This document shows, in pieces, positions 7,539-14,613 of a stretch of DNA of 33,792 bases (its first letter is position 1; the number at the start of each line of letters is the position of its first letter). The notes below the pieces were generated by a model. It was not told where the DNA came from. It saw only the letters and a list, made by a program, of their open reading frames with translations, and did not search any database. Both the position numbers and the translations under genes were made by a program. The DNA lies in NCBI GenBank assembly GCA_945864585.1, contig CAMBCF010000053.1:1-33792 (forward strand), given 5' to 3'. The DNA is from Bordetella parapertussis (lineage in GTDB: Bacteria; Pseudomonadota; Gammaproteobacteria; Burkholderiales; SG8-41).

Positions 7539-8303
7539 ATGTACGGATGGCGCGGACGCATCGGCTTGCTGGTTCCCTCGATCAACACCACCATGGAAAC
7601 CGAGTTCTGGAAAATCGCGCCGCCCGGCGTGTCGGTGCATACCGCGCGCATCGCCGGCGGGCGCGAAGGCACGCCGGAAACGCTGCGCGGCATGGAAGAC
7701 GCCAGCAAAGCGGCGGCGCGCGATGTGGGCATGATCGAGCCCGATGTGGTGGTCTACGGCTGCACCAGCGGCAGCTTTTTCGAAGGCCCTACCTGGAACA
7801 AGAAAATCGCCGAGCAGCTCACGGCGATCACCAAAGCGCCCACCGTGACCACTGCCGGAGGCATGGCGGCGTGTCTGCAGGCGGGCGGATACAAAAAAGT
7901 CGATATCGTGACGCCGTACGTTGAAGTCACCAACGAACGGCTCAAGCTTTTTTTAAAAGCACATGGCATCGATGTGGTGAAGCTCGGCACCTTCGACATG
8001 CTCGATATGTTCGATCACGCCAAGATTCAGCCCGAAGAAATTTACCGCAAGGTGAAGGAAATCACCACCCCCAAATCCGAGGCGGTGTTCGTGGCGTGTA
8101 CGCAGTTGCGTGCGCTGGAAGTGCTGGATCAGCTCGAGCGTGATCTGGGCAAGCCGGTGTATTCCGCGGTGCAGGCCTCGGCATGGCAGGCGTATGAGGT
8201 GATGGGTGTTGATCCGAAAATCATGGATTGCGGCAGCCTGCTGCGTAAATTGTCTGAGCCGGGTTCGCACAAAAAGCCGGCGAGGAAGCTGCGCTCGGCG
8301 TAG
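7539..8303 (+). CDS. Maleate isomerase / Asp-Glu racemase family enzyme
   Basis: A 254-residue protein of the family that includes maleate cis-trans isomerase, hydantoin racemase and arylmalonate decarboxylase. The N-terminus RIGLLVPSINTTMETEFW is typical of maleate isomerases. The two active-site cysteines are C75 (YGCTSGSFF) and C187 (ACTQLR). Both being present favours isomerase or racemase chemistry, because arylmalonate decarboxylase keeps only one. A strong ribosome-binding site (AAAGGAG) precedes the ATG, the best in this stretch, so it probably starts a new operon with the two ferredoxin-like genes that follow. The substrate cannot be read from sequence; a cis-dicarboxylate or a chiral acid is plausible. 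Confidence 0.82.
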   Translation: MYGWRGRIGLLVPSINTTMETEFWKIAPPGVSVHTARIAGGREGTPETLRGMEDASKAAARDVGMIEPDVVVYGCTSGSFFEGPTWNKKIAEQLTAITKAPTVTTAGGMAACLQAGGYKKVDIVTPYVEVTNERLKLFLKAHGIDVVKLGTFDMLDMFDHAKIQPEEIYRKVKEITTPKSEAVFVACTQLRALEVLDQLERDLGKPVYSAVQASAWQAYEVMGVDPKIMDCGSLLRKLSEPGSHKKPARKLRSA

Positions 8304-8319
8304 CAAGACGCCAGTCCTC

Positions 8320-8868
8320 ATGATTTTCAACAGCCAGAGCGGCCTGATTGACACAGGCGACCGCACCCGCGATGCCGCCTGGGCGCAGTGGTACTTCGAG
8401 CACTTGCGCATCATGGCCACCGTGCCCGGCGTGTTTTCGGCGCAGCGGTTTATCACCGCGCATCCCGCGCATCCGCCGTCGCTGGCGATGTATGGCGTGG
8501 CGTCGGCGGAGGTGTTCAAGGGCGAGTACTATCTGAGCGTGCGCGGCATGGGTGAATGGCTGCCGTTGATCGACCGGCGGTGGTATCGCCGTAATTTGTT
8601 TGAGGGAATGGATGCCGCGCCGCAGGTGAGCGAAGCGCAGGTATTGTTGGTTGCGGATCGCGATGCGCCGGATGCCGCATTGGCAGCGTTGCCGTTCAGT
8701 TGGCTCAGCGTAGCGGGTATTGATCGATCAACACCTTGTCGCGGCCTTGCCGTGGTGGATAAGCGCGCGGTGCAGGCGCTGCCGGAAGACGTGGCGGTCT
8801 ACACCCCTGCCTCGCAGCGTTACGTGAATAGTCTGGAATGCCTCTCATATAACGCCTTACGCAATTAA
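8320..8868 (+). CDS. Ferredoxin-like (EthD/Dabb-type) hypothetical protein
   Basis: About 182 residues. The start is taken at the ATG at 8320, 16 bases after the previous stop. A longer reading from 8206 would overlap the preceding gene by nearly 100 bases and has a Cys/Arg-rich, unlikely N-terminus. The pattern AWAQWYFEHLRIMATVPGVFSAQRF (near residues 20-45) resembles the first helix and strand of dimeric alpha-beta-barrel proteins, and the protein next door has the comparable WYDTEHLPER and WYREEHIPRL segments. No ribosome-binding site is obvious, so translational coupling is likely. I do not recognise a specific family and propose no reaction. Confidence 0.6.
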   Translation: MIFNSQSGLIDTGDRTRDAAWAQWYFEHLRIMATVPGVFSAQRFITAHPAHPPSLAMYGVASAEVFKGEYYLSVRGMGEWLPLIDRRWYRRNLFEGMDAAPQVSEAQVLLVADRDAPDAALAALPFSWLSVAGIDRSTPCRGLAVVDKRAVQALPEDVAVYTPASQRYVNSLECLSYNALRN

Positions 8869-8884
8869 ATACAAGGAGAACACA

Positions 8885-9517
8885 ATGGCAAAAGGATTAC
8901 TGGCCGCCGGTTTCAACTACAGTGGGGTGGATGTCGGCGAATTCAACGATTGGTATGACACCGAGCACCTGCCCGAACGCCACCGCTGCAAGGGCTTTAT
9001 CAACGGTGTGCGCTGGGAGAGTGTGGATGATCCCAAGGTGGCGCTTGCGACGTACGATCTGGAGTCGCATGCGGTGCTGCACAGCGCGCCGTATGAGGCC
9101 ATCGCGCGCGACAACCTGTCGCCGTGGAGCAAGCGCGTGACATCCAGGCTGCAACGCCTGTTGCGTATCGAGGGCGAGCAACTGGCGCCTGGCGATCAAA
9201 TCATGCGCGGCACCACCAACTACCTGATGATTAACGCCTGCAATTTGAAGCCGGACGCGATCACCGAAGTTCAGCGCTGGTATCGCGAGGAACACATCCC
9301 GCGTCTGGGCGCGGTGGCGGGCTGTGTGTCGGCCCGGCATTTTTTCTCACACGCGGGCACGCACAACAGCATCGGGATTTATGAACTTGAGCGCGCAGAA
9401 ATCTGTGCCTCAAAGGTGTGGAAAGAAGCGGCGACTACGCCATGGACGATAAGGGTGCGTCCGCATTTAACCGACCAGTTTCGCGTGGTGTTAAAACGCT
9501 ATCAGCGCGCGGCGTGA
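8885..9517 (+). CDS. Tandem EthD-like ferredoxin-fold protein
   Basis: A 210-residue protein with two repeats of a dimeric alpha-beta-barrel pattern. The first is near residues 18-40 (FNDWYDTEHLPERHR) and the second near 127-146 (VQRWYREEHIPRLG). The W-Y-x-x-E-H-[LI]-P core matches EthD-type and related small stress or oxygenase-accessory proteins. A good AAGGAG ribosome-binding site lies upstream of the ATG at 8885. Together with the isomerase-family enzyme and the protein at 8320 it forms a compact three-gene unit. Proteins of this fold bind small hydrophobic substrates or act as cofactor-free oxygenases or accessory proteins. The role here is unknown. Confidence 0.7.
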   Translation: MAKGLLAAGFNYSGVDVGEFNDWYDTEHLPERHRCKGFINGVRWESVDDPKVALATYDLESHAVLHSAPYEAIARDNLSPWSKRVTSRLQRLLRIEGEQLAPGDQIMRGTTNYLMINACNLKPDAITEVQRWYREEHIPRLGAVAGCVSARHFFSHAGTHNSIGIYELERAEICASKVWKEAATTPWTIRVRPHLTDQFRVVLKRYQRAA

Positions 9518-9544
9518 ACTCGGAAAAAACTCACCGCAGCAGGT

Positions 9545-9613
9545 AGCCCGTAAGGAGCGCAGCGCATTACGGGATTGTCGCAGCCCCGTAATGCGCTGCG
9601 CTCCTTACGGGCT
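9545..9613. repeat. Perfect 29-bp inverted repeat (REP-like)
   Basis: Positions 9545-9573 (AGCCCGTAAGGAGCGCAGCG...) and 9585-9613 are exact reverse complements over 29 bases, with an 11-base loop. It lies 28 bases after the ferredoxin-fold gene. The perfect stem could block exonucleases or end transcription, but there is no U-run, so I call it a palindromic repeat. The rest of the spacer up to 9783 shows no gene. Confidence 0.9.
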
Positions 9614-9783
9614 TGTGTGTGGGTGAAAATCGTGAAATGAAGCACCGCACAATGTTACCATTTGCGCTGTGAATACGCCGCACACCGGGTGCGGTCAACC
9701 GCGCGCGCGACAGCCGCGTTTTATGCACACGCCCGGACATCCGGGTGATGCCATCCACACGTAGCAGCTTGAAAGGAAACCGC

Positions 9784-10059
9784 ATGAACAAGATTTTGTC
9801 CGCGTTTACCGCAGCCGTTTTTGCGGCAGTCACGCTCAGCGCCGCCGCGCAGGCGCCCTCCGCTCCGATAGCCCCGGCGCAGCCGGTAGCCCCTGCTGCC
9901 GCGCCCGCCAAAGGCGAAAAGGCCAACAAAGCCGACACCCCGAAAGCGGAAAAAAGCAAAGCCAAAAAAGGCGCCAAAAAAGCGAAAAAAGCCAAGGGCG
10001 CCGCCAAGAAAGCGGGAAAGACCGGCAAGACTGATGCAGCCGCGCCAGCTGCAAAATAA
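9784..10059 (+). CDS. Small secreted Lys/Ala/Pro-rich protein
   Basis: A 91-residue protein starting at the ATG at 9784, with GAAAGGAAACC as ribosome-binding site. It has a clear signal peptide (MNKILSAFTAAVFAAVTLSA, cleavage near AAAQA at 20-24), then a Pro/Ala linker (25-45) and a strongly basic Lys/Ala tail (46-85) like histone-H1-type or acid-shock-like periplasmic proteins. The tail is low in complexity, so similarity searches will be uninformative. The function is unknown; binding to a negatively charged surface or buffering is conceivable. It precedes a Bug receptor but is probably a separate gene. Confidence 0.7.
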   Translation: MNKILSAFTAAVFAAVTLSAAAQAPSAPIAPAQPVAPAAAPAKGEKANKADTPKAEKSKAKKGAKKAKKAKGAAKKAGKTGKTDAAAPAAK

Positions 10060-10075
10060 TCAGCCCCTAAAGTTC

Positions 10076-11050
10076 ATGAAAAACAAATACTTAGGTTTTG
10101 CCGCCGCGATCTGCTTTAGTGCCGCTTTTTGGCCTGCAGCGGGTAGCGCACAAACGTTTCCCACGCGCCCGATACGCTGGCTGGTGCCGGTGCCGGCGGG
10201 GGCAACCACCGATATCGTCACGCGCATCGTGGCGCAGAAAATGAGCGAGGCCTTCGGCCAGCAGGTGGTGGTGGATAACCGCCCCGGTGGGGTGATGACC
10301 ATCGCCACCGATCTGGTGGCGAAAGCCCTGCCTGATGGCCACACCATAGCAACCCTGCTCACCCCAACCGCGGTGAATCCATATGTGCTGAAAAATCTGC
10401 CGTACAACACCGAGCGTGATTTGCAGCCGGTGAGTCAGATGGTCGCGGTGCCAGGCGTGATGACCATGAACCCCGGCGTGCCCGCCAGCAACCTGAAAGA
10501 AGTGATCGCGCTCGCCCGAGCGAAGCCCGGCGCCTTGAACTACGGTTCGCCCGGGCAACTGACTTCGGGCCACCTGTCGATGGAGTTGCTGAAGCTGAAC
10601 GCGGGCATCAACATCCAGCACATCCCGTATAAAGGCGGCGCACCGGCGATTGCCGACATGATCGGCGGGCAGATTCAGTTTCTGATCAGCGGTCCGCCAG
10701 GCGTGTTGCCGCACATCAACGCCGGACGGCTGAAAGCGATCGCGACCACCTCCGCCAGACGTTCGCCAGGACTGCCCAACACGCCAACCTTCATCGAATC
10801 CGGCGTGCCCAACTTCGACACCTCCGAGTGGTACGGCGTGTTCGCGCCCGCCAAGGTGCCCAGGCCCATACTCAACAAACTCGCCGGCGAGATCGCGCGC
10901 ATTGTCAAACTACCCGATGTGGCGGAGAAGTTGTCCGCGCAAGGCGCCATTCCGGTGGGCAGCAACGCCGAAGAGTTTGCGCGCTTTGTTAAAGCGGAGA
11001 TGAATTTGTGGGGAAATGTGGCGCGGAAAATTGGCATGAAGCCGGATTGA
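10076..11050 (+). CDS. Bug-family (TctC-like) periplasmic solute-binding protein
   Basis: A 324-residue tripartite tricarboxylate transporter receptor. A Sec signal peptide (about residues 1-25, ending SAQT) is followed by the family start FPTRPIRWLVPVPAGATTDIVTRIVAQKM. Further signatures are VVVDNRPGGVMTIATDLVAKALPDGHTI, LNYGSPGQLTSGHLSMELLK and HIPYKGGAPAIADMIGGQIQF. I chose the ATG at 10076 over an earlier in-frame ATG at 10034, which would overlap the previous gene and bury the signal peptide. These proteins bind small carboxylates. No TctA/TctB membrane partner is in the window, the usual situation for orphan Bug genes. Codons 1-6 overlap copy E of the 16-bp motif. Confidence 0.88.
   Translation: MKNKYLGFAAAICFSAAFWPAAGSAQTFPTRPIRWLVPVPAGATTDIVTRIVAQKMSEAFGQQVVVDNRPGGVMTIATDLVAKALPDGHTIATLLTPTAVNPYVLKNLPYNTERDLQPVSQMVAVPGVMTMNPGVPASNLKEVIALARAKPGALNYGSPGQLTSGHLSMELLKLNAGINIQHIPYKGGAPAIADMIGGQIQFLISGPPGVLPHINAGRLKAIATTSARRSPGLPNTPTFIESGVPNFDTSEWYGVFAPAKVPRPILNKLAGEIARIVKLPDVAEKLSAQGAIPVGSNAEEFARFVKAEMNLWGNVARKIGMKPD
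10078..10093 (-). repeat. 16-bp boundary motif, copy E (inside a start region)
   Basis: Read on the minus strand this is TAAGTATTTGTTTTTC, 15 of 16 positions of TAASTATWTGTTTTTA. It overlaps the ATG and first codons of the Bug gene, which therefore begins M-K-N-K-Y-L. This is the only copy that lies mostly in coding sequence, so it is weaker evidence than the other four. Confidence 0.5.
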
Positions 11051-11051
11051 G

Positions 11052-12221
11052 ATGACTAGAGAACCGTTGATGGAGCCATCGAACAACGTTATACGTGAGC
11101 GCCCGCTGCACGAGGTGAAGGCGGAAATCGCCCGGCGCGCCGGCCATCTGAATCCGCTCGACGGCATCCGTGCCGTGGACGCGGAGCGCATTTCGCGGGC
11201 GCTGACCAGCCTCGATCGCGACGAATGGGCGCGCGCGTGGTCCAAATTTGGATTCGAGTACGAGCGCCAGGCGGACGCGCTGGAAAAAAGCGGTGACCAC
11301 AAAACGCAATGCCGCGAACTCTATGAACTGGCGTTTCACTATTTTCGTGTTGGCCGTTATCCCTGTGCGGGATCAGAGGGACAGGCGCAGGCGTACCGCG
11401 ATTCGGTGCGGGTATTCCGCAAGGCCGCGCGCTACTTTGATCCGCCGCTGGAAATCATCGAGATTCCGTTCGGTGACAGTAAGCTGACCGGTTATTTGCA
11501 GATTCCGGCAGGGGTGCATAAGCCGCCGGTCGTCATGCACTGGGGCGGCGTCGATGGCTGGAAGGAAGATCGCCAGCGCGCCCATGCGCGCTTGAATCGT
11601 GCCGGCATCGCGGGCTTCGCCATCGACATGCCAGGCACTGGCGAGAGCCCGGTCTTGTTCACCGCTGCCGTTGCGACACGCACGTTTTCGGCGCTGATCG
11701 ATTATTTGTTGAAGCGCCGCGATATCGATGCCACGCGTTTAGGCGTGTGGGGCGGCAGCTACGGCGGCTATTGGGCTGCCAAGCTCGCGTATGTGGAAGT
11801 GAAGCGTTTGAAAGCCGCGGTGTTCCATGGCAGCAATGTGCATTACGGATTTCAGGAAGACTGGCTGCGACCTGCACTCACCGAAAAAGCCTCGGCCGCG
11901 ATCTTCGGCCCGCTCGGACTGTTCCAGGCGCGCAGCAAGGCGATGGGCGTCACGTCGCTGGAAGAATTTTTGCGCGTGGCGCCCGCGCTGTCGCTCAAAC
12001 AACAGGGATTGCTGGACCAGCCGTCGGCGCCGTTACTCTGCGTGAACGGCAAGTTGGACGATCAGGCGCCGGTGGAAGACATCTACCTGCTGATGGAGCA
12101 CGGCAATCCCAAGGAAGCGCGCATTTATCCGCAGGGCGGCCACATGGGGCGCGGCGGCGGCGTGAAGGACGAGGAAATTGCTGACATGATCATCGCGTGG
12201 CTGAAGTTGAGGTTGGCGTAG
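11052..12221 (+). CDS. Alpha/beta hydrolase, FrsA / dihydropseudooxynicotine-hydrolase-like
   Basis: A 389-residue hydrolase with an N-terminal helical cap of about 135 residues and a C-terminal alpha/beta-hydrolase domain. The nucleophile is S236 in GGSYGGYWA, the acid is D336 or D337 in NGKLDDQAPVED, and the base is H364 in GGHMGRGGG. HWGGVDGWKED near residues 158-168 carries the oxyanion-side loop. This layout is typical of FrsA-like esterases and of C-C bond hydrolases such as dihydropseudooxynicotine hydrolase. The start at 11052 is 1 base after the Bug stop, so the two are coupled; ATG at 11070 is an alternative. It may hydrolyse the imported compound or a ring-cleavage product. Confidence 0.8.
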   Translation: MTREPLMEPSNNVIRERPLHEVKAEIARRAGHLNPLDGIRAVDAERISRALTSLDRDEWARAWSKFGFEYERQADALEKSGDHKTQCRELYELAFHYFRVGRYPCAGSEGQAQAYRDSVRVFRKAARYFDPPLEIIEIPFGDSKLTGYLQIPAGVHKPPVVMHWGGVDGWKEDRQRAHARLNRAGIAGFAIDMPGTGESPVLFTAAVATRTFSALIDYLLKRRDIDATRLGVWGGSYGGYWAAKLAYVEVKRLKAAVFHGSNVHYGFQEDWLRPALTEKASAAIFGPLGLFQARSKAMGVTSLEEFLRVAPALSLKQQGLLDQPSAPLLCVNGKLDDQAPVEDIYLLMEHGNPKEARIYPQGGHMGRGGGVKDEEIADMIIAWLKLRLA

Positions 12222-12227
12222 AGCTTG

Positions 12228-12360
12228 CCCCGGACTTGATCCGGGGTTGGGCTGAGCTCGCGAAGCCCAACGACACGTGACTGACACGCGGCACTCATAA
12301 CCCGCAATTTAGCAGTTTGGATTTTGCGGTGGGTGTTGGGCTTCGCATGTTCAGCCCAAC
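12228..12360. repeat. Cluster of short inverted repeats after the hydrolase gene
   Basis: Three stems follow the hydrolase stop. CCCCGGA at 12228-12234 pairs with TCCGGGG at 12240-12246. GTTGGGCT at 12246-12253 pairs with AGCCCAAC at 12264-12271. The same octamer pair recurs at 12335-12342 and 12353-12360. The repeated GTTGGGCT/AGCCCAAC stem is probably a dispersed palindrome present twice in one spacer. The first stem could be a weak terminator, but no U-run follows. No gene is visible between 12222 and 12401. Confidence 0.7.
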
Positions 12361-12401
12361 CCGCAAAACTATGCGAAAGTTACCCAAACGGAAATTGAAA
12401 A

Positions 12402-13388
12402 ATGATCCAAGGTCGCGCGCAACGCCGACATCCTCGCGCAGTAAGCTGCGCGCTGCTGCTTGCGCTGATGTGGTGCGCGCACGCGCAGACGGCGTATCCT
12501 GATCGCCCGCTGCGGCTGATCGTGCCGTTTCCGCCCGGTGGCGGCAACGACATTCTTGCGCGTGCGGTCGGACAACGCCTCGCGGAATCCATCGGCCAGC
12601 AGGTGATAGTCGATAATCGCGGCGGCGCGGGCGGCATGGTGGGCGGGCAGATTGCCGCCACCGCCGACCCCAATGGCTACACGCTGTTTCTCGGCAGTCT
12701 CGGCAGTCTTGCGCACAATCCTGCGCTGCGGCCCAACAACCCGTACTATCCGCCGCGCGATTTTGCCGCGGTGTCGCTGCTTGCCACCTCCGCGTTTATC
12801 CTGGTTGCGCATCCGGCCGCGCCGGCCTCGGTAAAAGAGTTGCTCGTGGCGGCGCGCGCAAAACCGGGCGTGCTTAACTACGGCTCGGCCGGCATTGGCT
12901 CGTCGCTGCACCTGACCGGCGAACTGTTCAAGCACGCTACCAGCGTCAACCTGGTGCATGTCGCTTACAAAGGCACGGCGCCGGCTATCACCGAATTAAT
13001 GGCGGGGCAGGTGCAGATAATGTTCAGCACCATGCCACCGGCGTTGCCGCAAGTGAAAGCCGGCAAGCTGCGCGCGCTGGGCGTCACCAGTGACAAGCGT
13101 GCAAAAGTTGTGCCCGATACGCCTACGATACAGGAGGCAGGTGTGGCCGGTTTTGCAGTGGAAAACTGGCAGGGCATCGTGGTGCCGGCGAAAACGCCCG
13201 CTGCTATTATCGAGCATCTGCGCCGCGAAATTACCAAGGTGCTGGCGCAACCGGCGATGATCAATGTACTCAGTACACAGGGGCTGGATGCCGCGAGTGC
13301 CACGCCCGCCGCATTCGATCAACGGATACGCAGCGAAATCGACAAGTGGCGCAAGCTGGTGCAGGCGGCGAAGATACGTGTGGAATAA
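12402..13388 (+). CDS. Bug-family (TctC-like) periplasmic solute-binding protein
   Basis: A 328-residue TTT receptor. The first 29 residues (MIQGRAQRRHPRAVSCALLL...AHAQ) form a long, Arg-rich signal peptide. The mature start YPDRPLRLIVPFPPGGGNDILARAVGQRL is the family hallmark. It is followed by VIVDNRGGAGGMVGGQIAATADPNGYTL, LNYGSAGIGSSLHLTGELFK and HVAYKGTAPAITELMAGQVQIMF. The ligand is unknown. The flavin monooxygenase gene starts 24 bases downstream, so uptake and oxidation of one compound may be linked. Its sequence differs clearly from the other Bug proteins here, so this is not a recent duplication. Confidence 0.88.
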   Translation: MIQGRAQRRHPRAVSCALLLALMWCAHAQTAYPDRPLRLIVPFPPGGGNDILARAVGQRLAESIGQQVIVDNRGGAGGMVGGQIAATADPNGYTLFLGSLGSLAHNPALRPNNPYYPPRDFAAVSLLATSAFILVAHPAAPASVKELLVAARAKPGVLNYGSAGIGSSLHLTGELFKHATSVNLVHVAYKGTAPAITELMAGQVQIMFSTMPPALPQVKAGKLRALGVTSDKRAKVVPDTPTIQEAGVAGFAVENWQGIVVPAKTPAAIIEHLRREITKVLAQPAMINVLSTQGLDAASATPAAFDQRIRSEIDKWRKLVQAAKIRVE

Positions 13389-13412
13389 TAGTAATCCCGC
13401 AAAGGATAGCTC

Positions 13413-14459
13413 ATGAAATTCAGCAACTTTCTGTTCCCCGCGTCGATGGACGCGAACAAAGACCAGCAGATCATCAGCGAAACGCTGCGCGAGGCGCAAC
13501 TCTGCGATGAACTCGGCATGGATATGTTATGGCTGGCGGAACACCATTTTGACGGCATCTGCGCCTATGTTGATCCGGTGACGTTTGCCGCCGCGCTGGC
13601 GGCATGCACCAAACAAATTCACATCGGCTTCGCGGTGGCGCAAATGTCGCTGCATCACCCGATACGCATGGCTGAGCAAATGGCGCTGATCGACAACATC
13701 AGCAAAGGCCGCCTCGTCGTTGGCTTGGGCCGCGGCACCGCCTACAACATCTATGACTATCAGGGTTACGGCATTGATCCCAAGGAAGCCTACGAGCGTC
13801 TGCTCGAAGCCGAAGACATCATGATCAAGGCCTGGACCACCGAGAATTATGAGCACCAGGGCAAATACTGGAACCTCAAGCTGCCGCAGCTGCGTCCGCG
13901 CCCGTACACCAAGCCGCATCCGGTCATCGTGCGCGCGTGCTCGGGCGAAGAAGCGATGCTCGGCATGGCGCGCGAGGGCCGCCCGTTCCTGATGAATATT
14001 CAGTCGAACGAAGTGACGCAACAGCGCATGGATTTGTATCGCAAGACGCTGCGCGAATGCGGCTACGATGAAGCCACGGTTGCGCGCAACGTCGATAACA
14101 CCTGGGTGTGGCGCAATATTTTTGTCGGCGAAACCGACGCTGAGGCCGAACGTATTGCGATGCCCGCATGGGAAACGCAGCAGGCATTTCGCGAGGCCAT
14201 GCGCAAGAAGGTCTACGCCGAGCAGGGCTTGATGCTCAAGGCCGAACCGGTGACCCCGGCGCGCAACCAGCAGCAGCACTCGATTTTGTGCGGCTCGCCG
14301 GATACGGTCGCCGCAGCGATCGCGGAAATTGACAAAATTGGTGTCGGCGGCTTGATACTGGTGTTTCGTCTGGGACCTATGCCTTATGAGGTGGCCGCCA
14401 ACAGCATCGAGCTATTCATGAAGAAGGTTGCGCCGCAGTTTCGGCGTAAGAAGGCATAG
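13413..14459 (+). CDS. LLM-class flavin-dependent oxidoreductase (luciferase-like)
   Basis: A 348-residue bacterial-luciferase-like TIM-barrel protein that uses reduced FMN/F420-type flavin to oxidise a substrate. Visible family features are the N-terminal EAQLCDELGMDMLWLAEHHF (near 29-48), HIGFAVAQMSLHHPIRMAEQMALIDNISKGRLVVGLGRG (near 70-110), LEAEDIMIKAW, and the C-terminal CGSPDTVAAAIAEIDKIGVGGLIL. AAAGGAT 8 bases before the ATG serves as ribosome-binding site. No flavin reductase partner gene is near. It follows a Bug receptor and probably shares its transcript. The substrate is unknown. Group A monooxygenases of this kind often attack alkyl or aromatic organic acids and ketones. Confidence 0.85.
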   Translation: MKFSNFLFPASMDANKDQQIISETLREAQLCDELGMDMLWLAEHHFDGICAYVDPVTFAAALAACTKQIHIGFAVAQMSLHHPIRMAEQMALIDNISKGRLVVGLGRGTAYNIYDYQGYGIDPKEAYERLLEAEDIMIKAWTTENYEHQGKYWNLKLPQLRPRPYTKPHPVIVRACSGEEAMLGMAREGRPFLMNIQSNEVTQQRMDLYRKTLRECGYDEATVARNVDNTWVWRNIFVGETDAEAERIAMPAWETQQAFREAMRKKVYAEQGLMLKAEPVTPARNQQQHSILCGSPDTVAAAIAEIDKIGVGGLILVFRLGPMPYEVAANSIELFMKKVAPQFRRKKA

Positions 14460-14536
14460 TCCAGACGCCTTCGCTAGTCTTGAGTTTGAGAGAAATATCA
14501 CTTTCCGGGCGATGAGCTGAAAATCGCCGCATAATG

Positions 14537-14557
14537 TACTTTGTTAAACGCAAAGTA
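14537..14557. promoter_or_regulatory. Candidate operator palindrome upstream of the GMC oxidoreductase
   Basis: TACTTTG at 14537-14543 and CAAAGTA at 14551-14557 are a perfect 7-bp inverted repeat with a 7-base spacer, 56 bases before the GMC gene start. The geometry suits a dimeric regulator. No regulator gene is adjacent, and one occurrence of a 14-base palindrome is weak evidence. Confidence 0.35.
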
Positions 14558-14613
14558 GTCATGGCAAAAGAATCTATACCCATGACGTTTGACCGTAACC
14601 TGGGAGGTTTTCG

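Noticed and set aside
7385-7924. A 179-residue plus-strand frame starting inside the palindrome at 7415
   Set aside because: Its N-terminal part translates the palindromic repeat and the rest overlaps the isomerase-family gene in another frame; the latter has the ribosome-binding site and catalytic cysteines.
8206-8319. An upstream extension of the EthD-like protein
   Set aside because: It would overlap the preceding gene by nearly 100 bases and encode an unlikely Cys/Arg-rich start.
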